Translations under genes and position numbers: made by a program
Assembly (NCBI RefSeq): GCF_000378085.1
Contig: NZ_KB899216.1
Span: 62,001-126,000, forward strand
Direction of reading: 5' to 3'
Length of the DNA stretch: 64,000 nucleotides
DNA from: Hoylesella loescheii DSM 19665 = JCM 12249 = ATCC 15930
GTDB lineage: Bacteria > Bacteroidota > Bacteroidia > Bacteroidales > Bacteroidaceae
In this document: one piece after another, positions 1 to 9,708 of the stretch
Position numbering within the stretch: the first letter of the stretch is position 1
Layout of the letters: the number at the start of each line of letters is the position of its first letter
Notes under the pieces: generated by a model
The model's database searches: none
What the model was told of the DNA's origin: nothing
What the model saw: only the letters and a program-made list of their open reading frames with translations

Positions 1-1
1 G

Positions 2-2227
2 CCTATATATTGGGCTTGGAATCAACGCTATGCCCGTTTCTATGGCGTTTATCCACAAGTAAAAAATGGTGATCAAAGTCTTGTTTTGTCACCTCAAAAT
101 CATGAGGGTACGCCTTATGTAGACTTTACGGCTAACACCGATATAAAGCAACAAGTGGATTTGATGACAGCCTATTCGGGTGATGTTGTTTATGAAGCTC
201 AAGGTGTGGCACCAAATTCCAGCCTCAAGTTTTATCATGCACTTACGGCAATTTCTTTCTCTGTGGGGAATAACCTTTCTTATCCCGACAAGATAAAGAA
301 GATTGAAATAAAGAACGCCATTAGCAAAGGCCGTTTTGTTATGCAAACGGCTGCCAATGGAACGGGTTCAAAATGGGAGGAACTTTCCGAGCGTAAAACC
401 TTTACACTTGGCGATATTGATGTTCAAACAAAGAATGTACCTGGACAACGAATCGTGGGTGATGGCACCGATAACTACACGTTCTTGATGATCCCACAGA
501 AATTGGATAATGTGGAAGTTGTGATTACTTTGGAACAAGGTAAACAAATCACCGTAAAATTAAGTGGAGAGTGGAAGCAAGGAACCAGCAAAGTTTATCG
601 CATTTCGAATACAGAGAGTGGCTGGGAATATACACTTTTGACAGATAGTCCTGCTGCAGCTGACGCTTCTGCTACTGCTTCAGGCAATTATGGTATAATT
701 AGCTTCCGCAAAGACCGTGCAGGAGGAAGACAAGCTGTTAAGTGGAAGGTCGTTGGATATAGTACTGATGGTGGAGCAACTTTTAGCGCGACAAAGCCAG
801 CTTGGTTAACTTCATTGAGTAAAACAGAAGGAGATGGTGGCGAATTTAGAGAAACGGGTAATGCTAAATTCGATAAGAACAAAACTGTCTTTGACTTGCA
901 AGGGCTTATACTTAGCATGCAGGAAGAGCCTCAAAGGGGTACGTCGACCGACCCATACGACCTTTCGACGCATGATGTGAATGGTGTTTCTACCAGTAAG
1001 AATACGGCCAACTGTTATGTTATTAGTGCACAAGGATATTATAAGCTACCCTTGGTATATGGTAATGGCATCAAAGATGGACAAGCCAATACTAAAGCTT
1101 ATAATCCAGGTATAACAGGAACAAAGGTTTTGAGTAGTTTTGTTGACCATAAGGGACAAAGTATAACTTCTCCATACATAACAACCAGCAATGGCGGTAA
1201 GTACACTGCCACCGAGGCAAAAGTTGTATGGGCTGATACGGATGGGTTAGTTGTTGACCCTAAAATCTCTAACGGTTATCTTACCTTTCGAGTTCCTAAC
1301 ACCTTCCAGAATGGAAATGCTGTGGTGGCTGTTCTTGATGATGGTAACCAAATCTTGTGGAGTTGGCACCTATGGTTTGCTCCTGCCTTTGTGTTAGACC
1401 CTATTACCGTAAAGAATAAGCAAGGTATATCTTATACTTTCCCCTTCGAGAACATTGGATATAAGTATACAAAGTACAGCGGCCCTGCCAAACAGCAGCG
1501 CTCTGTAATAGTGAAAGTTGAACAAGAGGTAAAGAACAAGGGCGTAAAAGCAACCGCTACATTCACCATTACGCAAAATGGAGCGGGCGCAGAGCGTTTT
1601 GGTCGCTCTATGCTTTATCAGTTTGGACGTAAGGATCCCTTCCCTGCAACAGACGAGTCGATGCCTGTTGGCTCAATAAGAAGAAATCCTAACAAGAGAA
1701 TAACAAATATCTCTATATGCAATACAATATTGAATCCGAACTTGTTCTATACCAATCATCCCGATGACACTGATTGGAATAATAACTTCTCATACGTTAA
1801 TTTGTGGTCGGCTGCTAATAAGGTTAAGACTCTTAACGATGATAAGGTTGTTAAAACGATTTACGACCCAAGTCCAGTAGGATTTGTTGTTCCTGCATCA
1901 AATGCCTATACAGGTTTTACTACTTCTGGCGGTAGGGCTACAACTGTGAGCAATTTTAATGTAACAGGTAGTTGGAACAATGGCTGGAACTTTAAAGCAG
2001 AGCAAGGCCAATCCATCTATTTCTCTCAAACAGGATGGATAGGATCGAGTGATGGCGCACTTTATACAAGTGCTTACGGATATTATTGGGTGGCTGTTCC
2101 TTCTTCTTATGATCCAGATAAAACAAGTCATGCTTTGCAAGTATTGTCAGGTGTAGTAGATCCAACTACAACACCTTACCAAAAGGCAAATGCTTTCGCG
2201 GTTCGTCCAATGAAAGAAGTAAACTAA
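2..2227 (+). CDS. Fimbrillin-family (Mfa1/FimA-like) surface protein, 5' end outside window
   Basis: The reading frame is open from base 2, so the gene starts upstream and its signal peptide is not visible; about 741 codons remain. The first 200 residues resemble the Mfa-like fimbrillin fold of Bacteroidales: a stretch like FYHALTAISFSVG, then KIKKIEIKN and TFLMIPQKL, as in subunits or tip adhesins of type V pili. A middle segment ending ATFTITQNGAG resembles the BACON/Ig-like strand pattern, and the C-terminal 200 residues (from RSMLYQFGRKDPFP) look like a lectin- or FISUMP-like aromatic-rich domain. The whole is much longer than a plain pilin, which suggests a tip adhesin rather than a stalk subunit (inference). 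A peptide gene follows 4 bp downstream. Confidence 0.75.
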   Translation, partial: PIYWAWNQRYARFYGVYPQVKNGDQSLVLSPQNHEGTPYVDFTANTDIKQQVDLMTAYSGDVVYEAQGVAPNSSLKFYHALTAISFSVGNNLSYPDKIKKIEIKNAISKGRFVMQTAANGTGSKWEELSERKTFTLGDIDVQTKNVPGQRIVGDGTDNYTFLMIPQKLDNVEVVITLEQGKQITVKLSGEWKQGTSKVYRISNTESGWEYTLLTDSPAAADASATASGNYGIISFRKDRAGGRQAVKWKVVGYSTDGGATFSATKPAWLTSLSKTEGDGGEFRETGNAKFDKNKTVFDLQGLILSMQEEPQRGTSTDPYDLSTHDVNGVSTSKNTANCYVISAQGYYKLPLVYGNGIKDGQANTKAYNPGITGTKVLSSFVDHKGQSITSPYITTSNGGKYTATEAKVVWADTDGLVVDPKISNGYLTFRVPNTFQNGNAVVAVLDDGNQILWSWHLWFAPAFVLDPITVKNKQGISYTFPFENIGYKYTKYSGPAKQQRSVIVKVEQEVKNKGVKATATFTITQNGAGAERFGRSMLYQFGRKDPFPATDESMPVGSIRRNPNKRITNISICNTILNPNLFYTNHPDDTDWNNNFSYVNLWSAANKVKTLNDDKVVKTIYDPSPVGFVVPASNAYTGFTTSGGRATTVSNFNVTGSWNNGWNFKAEQGQSIYFSQTGWIGSSDGALYTSAYGYYWVAVPSSYDPDKTSHALQVLSGVVDPTTTPYQKANAFAVRPMKEVN

Positions 2228-2231
2228 TAAA

Positions 2232-2387
2232 ATGTGTACAATGATGAAAAAGATATATATTGCACCCAAGATAGAGAACTATTGTATGATGCAAGAGACA
2301 CCTCTACTTGCGGCCAGTCCGAAGGTTGGCAACCCTCCTGTTGTTGTTCCGCCGACAGAAGACGGTGAAGAAGAGTATGAAGGATAA
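2232..2387 (+). CDS. Small peptide (51 aa or shorter) with MKKxYxAPxIE start and LLAASP motif
   Basis: A 51-codon frame begins 4 bp after the fimbrillin stop; the native start may instead be ATG 2241 or 2244, giving MMKKIYIAPKIENY. The peptide has a basic N-terminus, a short amphipathic part, the motif LLAASP near residue 25-30, and an acidic proline-rich tail (VVVPPTEDGEEEYEG). Short peptides of the form MKKxYxxPxxE...LLAxS are frequent and unexplained in Prevotella and Bacteroides genomes (recalled pattern, not checked). Position and the terminator right behind it indicate co-transcription with the fimbrillin gene. No function is known to me. Confidence 0.6.
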   Translation: MCTMMKKIYIAPKIENYCMMQETPLLAASPKVGNPPVVVPPTEDGEEEYEG

Positions 2388-2394
2388 ATAAAGA

Positions 2395-2432
2395 AACCGA
2401 GCTTATGCATCCAAGCGTAAGCTCGGTTTTTT
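2395..2432 (+). terminator. Rho-independent terminator after fimbrillin/peptide genes
   Basis: Inverted arms AACCGAGCTTATGC and GCGTAAGCTCGGTT around a short loop are followed by a run of T (2427-2432). It lies 8 bp behind the peptide stop codon, which supports the peptide being the last gene of the unit. Confidence 0.85.
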
Positions 2433-2440
2433 ACATCACA

Positions 2441-2567
2441 AACGCGAATTTAGGATAAGAGCCGTTTGCTATGTAAATTATCGCGTAGCGCTAGTTGGCG
2501 AGATAGCTGTTTGTTTTTGATCTAATCTTGCTCAATAAAGCATCGTATCTTATCCCGAATTCACGTA
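2441..2567. repeat. Short inverted-repeat element, copy A (MITE-like)
   Basis: Terminal inverted arms AATTTAGGATAAGA (2447-2460) and TCTTATCCCGAATT (2548-2561) enclose a core with GCGTAGCGCTAGTTGG, GAGATAGCTG and TCTAATCTTGCTC. The core recurs inverted in copy B (2906-3026) and in direct orientation around 33145-33229. There is no coding potential and no transposase near. Confidence 0.6.
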
Positions 2568-2709
2568 ACGTTTGATACTAGTTTGGCACGATCTAGGCGG
2601 TTCATTTCACAGCCTATCACCGCCACCAACTCACCCTTCCTGTCTCCAAACGCCATCTTTCATTCCCCACCAGATAAGCCCTTGTAGTGAGCTTTTTAAG
2701 CTTCCGCCT

Positions 2710-2819
2710 TGTTACAGTTAAGTTGGACTCCTGTTCCAGATAAGTTGGAACAATGTTCCAATTCAACTGGAACAGCATTCCAGATAACATGGAACAGCGG
2801 TCCAAAACATATTTAACAC
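2710..2819. repeat. 22-bp tandem dyad array 1 (five units)
   Basis: Units begin at 2710, 2732, 2754, 2776 and 2798, exactly 22 bp apart. A typical unit is TGTTCCA, seven variable bases, TGGAACA, one base; the arms are inverted repeats while the middle varies. It sits between the convergent fimbrillin/peptide and endonuclease genes. The same architecture recurs near 16.7, 33.5 and 47.7 kb. Confidence 0.85.
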
Positions 2820-2905
2820 GACGGTTAATGTAAAAATGCGTCATCAGAGTTTAGAAGGCGCATTCCCGAAACGATGAAAATGCGAACGACGGAATGGCTA
2901 ATTGG

Positions 2906-3026
2906 CAAGTTTGGGATAAGAAACCATGCCCTCAGAACAAGATTGGACAGGTAAAGTAATAGCTATCTTGCCAACAAGCGCTACGCAACAGAAAGCATAA
3001 CGATTGTGTTTTATCTCGAACTCGCG
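2906..3026. repeat. Short inverted-repeat element, copy B (inverted relative to copy A)
   Basis: Terminal arms AAGTTTGGGATAAGA (from 2907) and TTTTATCTCGAACTCGCG (3009-3026) match the ends of copy A, and the internal stretch AGCTATCTTGCCAACAAGCG (from 2961) is the reverse complement of copy A's core. Copies A and B thus form an inverted pair with the 22-bp array between them. Confidence 0.55.
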
Positions 3027-3065
3027 TATCTTATGTATAGCAAAACAGGGGTTTTGAAGATAAAG

Positions 3066-3100
3066 AATAAGGGTATAGAAACGCGTTCTATACCCTTATT
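3066..3100 (-). terminator. Hairpin downstream of the endonuclease gene
   Basis: Perfect 15-bp inverted arms (AATAAGGGTATAGAA and its complement at 3086-3100) with a 5-nt loop. It lies 106 bp beyond the minus-strand endonuclease stop. The T-run is weak on both strands, so it could be a bidirectional terminator or only an RNA-end stabiliser. Confidence 0.6.
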
Positions 3101-3206
3101 TGTTATCTTTTGATGTGCAACTAAAGTGCTGCTTGCCATTTGCAATATGCCGAACTACATTTGTAGAGCGGTTTATCGCGAACTGTTTGAAAAGCTATGT
3201 CAATCT

Positions 3207-4790
3207 TTATTTCACCACAACTTTTTTCTTGCCGACAATATAAATGCCTTTGGGCAGACCTGTTAAGGCTTCGTCTTGCAGCACCTTGGCACGCAACAAA
3301 CGGCCGTCGATAGAATAGACGTTTACCCATTTCGTGTCTACTTGTGGCAGATTACGAATGTCTGTCGTAGCAGAAGAAACGTATAGCTGTATGGGTTGTT
3401 GCTTGTTCGTCTGCATATAGCATCCAAAACGTGGTTGTTTGTCGTTGTAATTAATCATGCGCTCAGCTGCTTTCTTGTTGCTAATAACAACATTGCCCCC
3501 ATTGTCTATGCTTATTTGCCATTGAGCACTGGCTGCCGTTGCATCTTTTGCATTGTTCAGCGCGTTCTTTGGACCTGTATAAGCCATGTACATTTTCTCA
3601 GTGGCGTCAAACCAAGTGTAGCTTCCAGCCAATTCGCCAAGTGTCAATGTGTATGGCTTTCCATTGGTATTCACTTCTGTTGTGATGGTATTTCCTGCAA
3701 TCTCTACCTTAACAGCCGTTCTAAAAGCTTTGTTTGTTGCGCTCAAAGCCATCTTAGCCGCTTCGTTAACGAAGAGATAGTACTTGCCCGCTTGGAAATC
3801 GCTTGTTGATGTAACTTTGTGGAATACCATTGCACCTGTTGGTGGCGTGGTGTTGTTTCCAGGGTTATCAGGGCTTTTGGGGTCGTTAGGCTTGTTGGGT
3901 TCGTCGGGCTTATTGGGATCGTTAGGATTGTTTGGCTTTCCATTTTTTCCAGGAACAACATAGTTGGCATAATCAAATGCCATGTTGGTTTGGGTTCCCC
4001 ATACGTATTGTTCCAGTCCGGGGTAGTCCACATACGGGTTCCTGTTCAATTGCAACTTATATACGGCGTTGTTTCTGTCCACTTCTTTTTTGCTCACGGG
4101 GTCTTTGTCGGCCCAACGAATAAACATGTCCAAAGCCCATTTAGCCAGTCCTGGGTAACTACTCTGTGCGTATACGCCGCCGCTCCAACTGCCAACCCTG
4201 TCTTCGTAGCGTGTGGCCATATAGAAGTAAGCCCGTGCCAAGTCGCCCTTATATTCGTCGGCAGGTTCGAAAACGGTGCCGTTGTAGCCTGGTGTGGTAC
4301 TCTTTCCCAACTTGCTAAATCCGTTGGCCGACTGGTATTGTTCGCCTTTGGTTTCTCCAAGAGGAACGTTACCGCGCCTGTTGTTAACGTATCCGTCTGA
4401 GGGAAACACTTGGAATAGGTCGCTCCTCATGGGGCTAGCCTTGCCAAACCAGCTTTGAGGCGTGGTGTGTTCGCGGTTATATACGTCGCCCTCTCTCGCG
4501 TAGTTGCCCGCCCTGTCTTTTTTAGGGTCGTATTTTGTTATGTTCGAGTAGATGTCCCAGATAGTTCCGTCGGGTCGAAGGTCGGTTGTTTCGTATGCCG
4601 TCCATAGTCCGTTATAGCCCAGATCCTTTGTGCCTGTGGATATAATCTTGCTTAGGGCAGTCTTTAAGGCCTGTCCCTTTTGTCCGTTAGCATTTTGGTA
4701 GTATGTTCCCGAACCATTAGAGCCTTGCGCCCAAGCACCAACCGACATGGCTAGGGCCAACAATGTGTGTGTAAATCTTACTCTTTTCAT
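3207..4790 (-). CDS. Secreted endonuclease I family nuclease with type IX C-terminal signal
   Basis: A 527-residue protein. Residues 1-22 form a signal peptide ending VGAWAQ. Residues about 25-270 carry the endonuclease I (NucM/EndA) signature: DVYNREHTTPQSWF, then LFQVFPSDGYVNNRRGNVPLGE, where the NREH histidine and the following Asn/Arg residues belong to the beta-beta-alpha metal site known in this family. A low-complexity linker rich in N, P, D and K (about 285-320) joins a beta domain, and the last 80 residues end YSIDGRLL...LPKGIYIVGKKKVVVK, the form of a type IX sorting domain. I infer export through the T9SS and surface anchoring or release, with degradation of extracellular DNA for nutrients or biofilm escape. 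PorU and PorV lie 31 kb away. Confidence 0.88.
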   Translation of the reverse strand: MKRVRFTHTLLALAMSVGAWAQGSNGSGTYYQNANGQKGQALKTALSKIISTGTKDLGYNGLWTAYETTDLRPDGTIWDIYSNITKYDPKKDRAGNYAREGDVYNREHTTPQSWFGKASPMRSDLFQVFPSDGYVNNRRGNVPLGETKGEQYQSANGFSKLGKSTTPGYNGTVFEPADEYKGDLARAYFYMATRYEDRVGSWSGGVYAQSSYPGLAKWALDMFIRWADKDPVSKKEVDRNNAVYKLQLNRNPYVDYPGLEQYVWGTQTNMAFDYANYVVPGKNGKPNNPNDPNKPDEPNKPNDPKSPDNPGNNTTPPTGAMVFHKVTSTSDFQAGKYYLFVNEAAKMALSATNKAFRTAVKVEIAGNTITTEVNTNGKPYTLTLGELAGSYTWFDATEKMYMAYTGPKNALNNAKDATAASAQWQISIDNGGNVVISNKKAAERMINYNDKQPRFGCYMQTNKQQPIQLYVSSATTDIRNLPQVDTKWVNVYSIDGRLLRAKVLQDEALTGLPKGIYIVGKKKVVVK

Positions 4791-4821
4791 ATTGCTTATG
4801 TTTTTAGATATTTAGTGTTTG

Positions 4822-4829
4822 CAAATATA
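4822..4829 (-). promoter_or_regulatory. Putative -7 box (TATATTTG) for the endonuclease gene
   Basis: Read on the minus strand, TATATTTG matches the Bacteroidetes TAnnTTTG consensus, about 32 bp before the ATG. A TTG lies only 12 bp further upstream, closer than the usual -33 distance. Confidence 0.5.
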
Positions 4830-4914
4830 GTGAAAAATTGTCAATGGTAGAACGTCAGGCATACTTATTTCTATTAAATTTCGTAGGAGCTTCATGTCAA
4901 CAACTGTTCATGGT

Positions 4915-5072
4915 AAGTGCGTTTCCTCGCCATGGCCATACGTAATCAAGCTTGATATTGCTCATATGGCTTAACGAAAACGTTCTTTTCTCGTTCCTCG
5001 AAAAGTGCGTTTCCTCGCCATGGCCATACGCAAGCAAGCTTGGTATGGCTCATTTGGCTTAACGAAAACGTT
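4915..5072. repeat. Two 70-bp direct repeats, period 88 bp
   Basis: Copies at 4915-4984 and 5003-5072 begin AAGTGCGTTTCCTCGCCATG and end AACGAAAACGTT with only a few differences. Both contain the palindrome CCATGG. They lie between the divergent endonuclease and guaB genes, upstream of both promoters. No coding potential. Confidence 0.8.
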
Positions 5073-5177
5073 CCAAAATCACAAGCATTTTAGATGATGA
5101 ATCAACGCTATTTTATCGAACAGGCCTTAATAAATAAGAAAAACGCGTAAACCATCAGCTTTGTGGAAAATTATTGC

Positions 5178-5185
5178 TAAATTTG
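5178..5185 (+). promoter_or_regulatory. Putative -7 box (TAAATTTG) for guaB
   Basis: TAAATTTG matches TAnnTTTG and lies 28 bp before the guaB ATG. A TTTG at 5160-5163 is 14 bp upstream, shorter than the usual gap of about 19. Confidence 0.55.
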
Positions 5186-5195
5186 CATGCAATAA

Positions 5196-6698
<1,503 letters not shown>

Positions 6699-6725
6699 CT
6701 CCATCACATATATATAATATGGTGT

Positions 6726-6782
6726 AACTTCTCGCCGTGTGCGGCGTTTGTACCTATAACGCCCCCTCGGCGAGAAGTTTTC
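6726..6782 (+). terminator. Two-stage hairpin terminator after guaB
   Basis: Outer arms AACTTCTCGCCG (6726-6737) and CGGCGAGAAGTT (6768-6779), inner arms GGCGTT (6743-6748) and AACGCC (6758-6763), then TTTT. It ends 20 bp before the next ATG, so the isomerase gene needs its own promoter or depends on partial read-through. Confidence 0.7.
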
Positions 6783-6801
6783 GCCACTTAACCTGTAACT
6801 A

Positions 6802-8226
6802 ATGAGACGTAGAGCCTTGTCTGTGGCATTGCTGTTTTGTGCTTTCGTGGCACACGCCCAAGACGACCCCACCATTATGACCATTAACGGACGGCCAATA
6901 AGTCGTTCGGAATTCGAGTATTCGTATAATAAGAACAACACCGACAATGTGGTTGATAAGAAGACGGTGGCACAGTATGTAGACCTCTTCGTGAACTATA
7001 AGCTCAAGGTTGAGGCTGCTTTGGCTGCCCGATTGGATACCACACAGGCATTTCGTAGCGAGTTCGCCGATTATCGCGACCAGCAGGTGAGACCCTCGTT
7101 CGTTACCAGCGACGATATGGAAAAAGCTGCTCGGCAGTTGTATGACGATACTCGCCAACGCGTTGACGGACAAGGTGGGCTGATAAGGGTGGCTCACATC
7201 ATGCTGATGTTGCCCCAGAAAGCACCGAAAGAGGCGCAAAATCGTGCCGAATTGCGAATCGACTCTATCTATAACGCCCTTAAACGTGGGGCAGACTTTG
7301 CCGCTTTGGCCAAAAAATTGTCTGACGATAAGGGCTCGGCACAACAAGGTGGCGAACTGCCTTGGTTGCAAAAGGGACAGACGCTGAAAGAGTTTGAAGA
7401 CGCCGCTTTTGCTCTTAAGCCAGGAGAGATAAGCAAACCCGTGCTTTCGCCTGCGGGCTATCATGTCATAAAGTTGATAGAGCGTCGCATGTTTTTGCCC
7501 TACGACTCGGTAAAGGCTGATATCCTAGCCTATATCGAGCAATCGGGCATGCGCGAGCAGATTATCGACAACAAGCTGAATGAGCTGGCTAAGGCTTCGG
7601 GTACAACCCGAACGACGGCCGATGTGTTGCAAGAACGCAAGGTGCAATTGGAAGCAAAAGACCCTGCACTGAAATATCTTATCCAAGAATATCACGACGG
7701 GCTATTGCTTTATGAAGTAAGTAACCGCGCCGTTTGGGAAAAAGCGGCGAAAGACGAAGAAGGTTTGCGCTACTATTTCAGTAAAAATAAGAAGCGCTAT
7801 GCATGGGACGAACCACGATTTAAGGGTATAGCCTGCTATGCAAAGACAAAGGCCGACTTTAAGGCGGTGAAGAAATTGGTGAAGAAATTTCCTTTTAGCG
7901 AATGGAATGAAGCCCTAAGGAAGGCCTTCAACAACGATTCTACGATCCGAATAAAGGTTGAACGCGGGATGTTTAAGCCTGGCGACAACTCTTTGGTGGA
8001 TCGAGATGCCTTTAAAAGAACCGTCTCCATAGAGATGAGTCCTGAATTCCCCATTGTCGGCGTGATAGGAAAGAAACTGAAAGCACCCAAAGAAATGGAC
8101 GATGTTCGTGCCCTTGTGGTGGCCGATTTCCAAGAGACATTGGAAAAAGAATGGGTGAAAGACTTGCGAAAACAATATAAGGTGGAAGTGAACGAGGCGG
8201 TGCTCAAAACCGTGAACAAACACTAA
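6802..8226 (+). CDS. Periplasmic parvulin-type peptidyl-prolyl isomerase
   Basis: A 474-residue exported protein; residues 1-20 are a signal peptide ending AHAQ. A SurA/PpiC-like N-terminal helical segment (TINGRPISRSEFEYSYNKN) is followed by a parvulin rotamase domain at about 128-232, with AHIMLMLP, FAALAKKLSDD, GGELPWL and PGEISKPVLSPAGYHVIKL, the usual parvulin landmarks. The second half (about 240-474) is helical with no recognised domain. It would assist folding of outer-membrane proteins in the periplasm. It is the first of three genes (this one, a SurA-like gene 30 bp on, and an OstA-like gene) that form a conserved envelope-biogenesis group. Confidence 0.88.
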   Translation: MRRRALSVALLFCAFVAHAQDDPTIMTINGRPISRSEFEYSYNKNNTDNVVDKKTVAQYVDLFVNYKLKVEAALAARLDTTQAFRSEFADYRDQQVRPSFVTSDDMEKAARQLYDDTRQRVDGQGGLIRVAHIMLMLPQKAPKEAQNRAELRIDSIYNALKRGADFAALAKKLSDDKGSAQQGGELPWLQKGQTLKEFEDAAFALKPGEISKPVLSPAGYHVIKLIERRMFLPYDSVKADILAYIEQSGMREQIIDNKLNELAKASGTTRTTADVLQERKVQLEAKDPALKYLIQEYHDGLLLYEVSNRAVWEKAAKDEEGLRYYFSKNKKRYAWDEPRFKGIACYAKTKADFKAVKKLVKKFPFSEWNEALRKAFNNDSTIRIKVERGMFKPGDNSLVDRDAFKRTVSIEMSPEFPIVGVIGKKLKAPKEMDDVRALVVADFQETLEKEWVKDLRKQYKVEVNEAVLKTVNKH

Positions 8227-8256
8227 ACGCCCTCATAACGACATATATAAACAACG

Positions 8257-9708
8257 ATGAGAACCAAAATGAAGATATTCTGCGGCTTGTCAGCAATGAT
8301 TCTGACCGCCGCCATTTCTGCCAACGCTAAGCAAGGGTTGGCCAAAAAGGTTGCTGCGAATGACAGTACCGCAGCTGCCAAGCCCGTGAAAACCGAACCT
8401 GTCGTGCCTGAAGCAAGTGTAGTAGACGAAGTGATATGGGTGGTGGGCGACGAACCCATACTAAAATCTGACGTAGAGGCCGCTCGCTTGCAGGCCGAAA
8501 ATGAAGGACACAAGTTTAAAGGCAACCCCGACTGCTCTATTCCCGAACAGTTGGCGGTGCAAAAACTATTCCTTCATCAAGCCGCCATCGACAGTTTGGA
8601 GGTAAGTGAGTCGGAAATATCGCAAGGTATTGAAGAGCAAATAAACTATTGGATACAAATGGTGGGTTCGAAAGAGAAGTTAGAAGAGTATCGCAAACAA
8701 ACCATTACGGAGATGCGGCAGTCTATGCACGACGATTATAAGAATAATCGCCTCATCGCCATGATGAAAGAGAAGCTTGTGAGCGATGTGAAAGTGTCGC
8801 CCGCCGATGTGCGTAAGTTCTTCAAAGACTTGCCCGCCGATAGCATTCCTATGGTGCCCACGATGGTAGAAGTGGAGATTATTACCCAAAATCCCAAGGT
8901 TAAGACCGAGGAAGTGAACCGAGTGAAAGACCAGTTGCGTGAATATACCGACCGTGTAACCAAGGGTGAGACCACCTTTGCTACGCTTGCGCGTCTCTAT
9001 TCGGAAGATCCAGGTTCGGCAAGACAAGGTGGAGAGCTTGGTTTTACGGGTAGGGCGGCGTTGGATCCTGCCTTCGCAGCCGTGGCCTTTAACCTTACTG
9101 ACCCCAATAAGATCTCAAAGATCGTAGAAACGGAGTTCGGTTACCACATCATTCAGCTTATCGACAAGCGTGGCGACAAAGTTAATGTGCGCCATATCTT
9201 GCTGAAACCGAACGTCTCACAAGACGACATCGACCGCTCGAAAGCACGGTTAGACTCGATTGCCAGCGACATTAAGGGCGGTAAATTCTCGTTTGAAGAG
9301 GGCGCAACATTTATTTCCGACGACAAAGACACTAAAAATAACCACGGATTGATGGCCTATACCGACCGCGAAACGCGTGCTCTGTCGTCTAAATTCCGTA
9401 TGGGCGACCTGCCAACAGAAGTGGCTCGTGAAGTGGAAGGCATGAAAGTGGGCGACATTTCCAAACCTTTCCAAATGACGAACGCACGTGGAAAGACTGT
9501 GGTTGCCATCATTAAGCTGAAGAATAGGGTAGAGGGGCATCGTGCAACCATAACCGAAGACTTCCAAGTGATGAAAAACGTGGTGCTGGCTAAGGAACGG
9601 GAGAAGAAGCTACACGAATGGGTTGTGAATAAGATAAAGCAAACCTATGTTCGTATGGGCGACCGTTATAAGGACTGCGACTTTGAATATCAGGGATGGA
9701 TTAAATGA
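8257..9708 (+). CDS. SurA-like periplasmic chaperone / peptidyl-prolyl isomerase
   Basis: 483 residues with a signal peptide (about 1-24, ending SANA). The N-terminal part VDEVIWVVGDEPILKSDVE and the helical region to about 190 match the SurA chaperone core; the first parvulin domain lies at about 203-310 (FATLARLYSEDPGSARQGGELGF...FGYHIIQLIDKRG) and a second at about 312-425 (VNVRHILLKP...KVGDISKPFQM). This two-parvulin layout is that of SurA, which escorts unfolded beta-barrel proteins to the BAM complex. Its stop overlaps the ATG of the OstA-like gene (ATGA at 9705-9708), indicating translational coupling. It may also be annotated generically as a PpiC-family protein. Confidence 0.88.
   Translation: MRTKMKIFCGLSAMILTAAISANAKQGLAKKVAANDSTAAAKPVKTEPVVPEASVVDEVIWVVGDEPILKSDVEAARLQAENEGHKFKGNPDCSIPEQLAVQKLFLHQAAIDSLEVSESEISQGIEEQINYWIQMVGSKEKLEEYRKQTITEMRQSMHDDYKNNRLIAMMKEKLVSDVKVSPADVRKFFKDLPADSIPMVPTMVEVEIITQNPKVKTEEVNRVKDQLREYTDRVTKGETTFATLARLYSEDPGSARQGGELGFTGRAALDPAFAAVAFNLTDPNKISKIVETEFGYHIIQLIDKRGDKVNVRHILLKPNVSQDDIDRSKARLDSIASDIKGGKFSFEEGATFISDDKDTKNNHGLMAYTDRETRALSSKFRMGDLPTEVAREVEGMKVGDISKPFQMTNARGKTVVAIIKLKNRVEGHRATITEDFQVMKNVVLAKEREKKLHEWVVNKIKQTYVRMGDRYKDCDFEYQGWIK

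Noticed and set aside
3819-4400. Plus-strand frame of 193 codons across the endonuclease gene
   Set aside because: Hydrophobic-looking but antisense to clear nuclease motifs, with no promoter.
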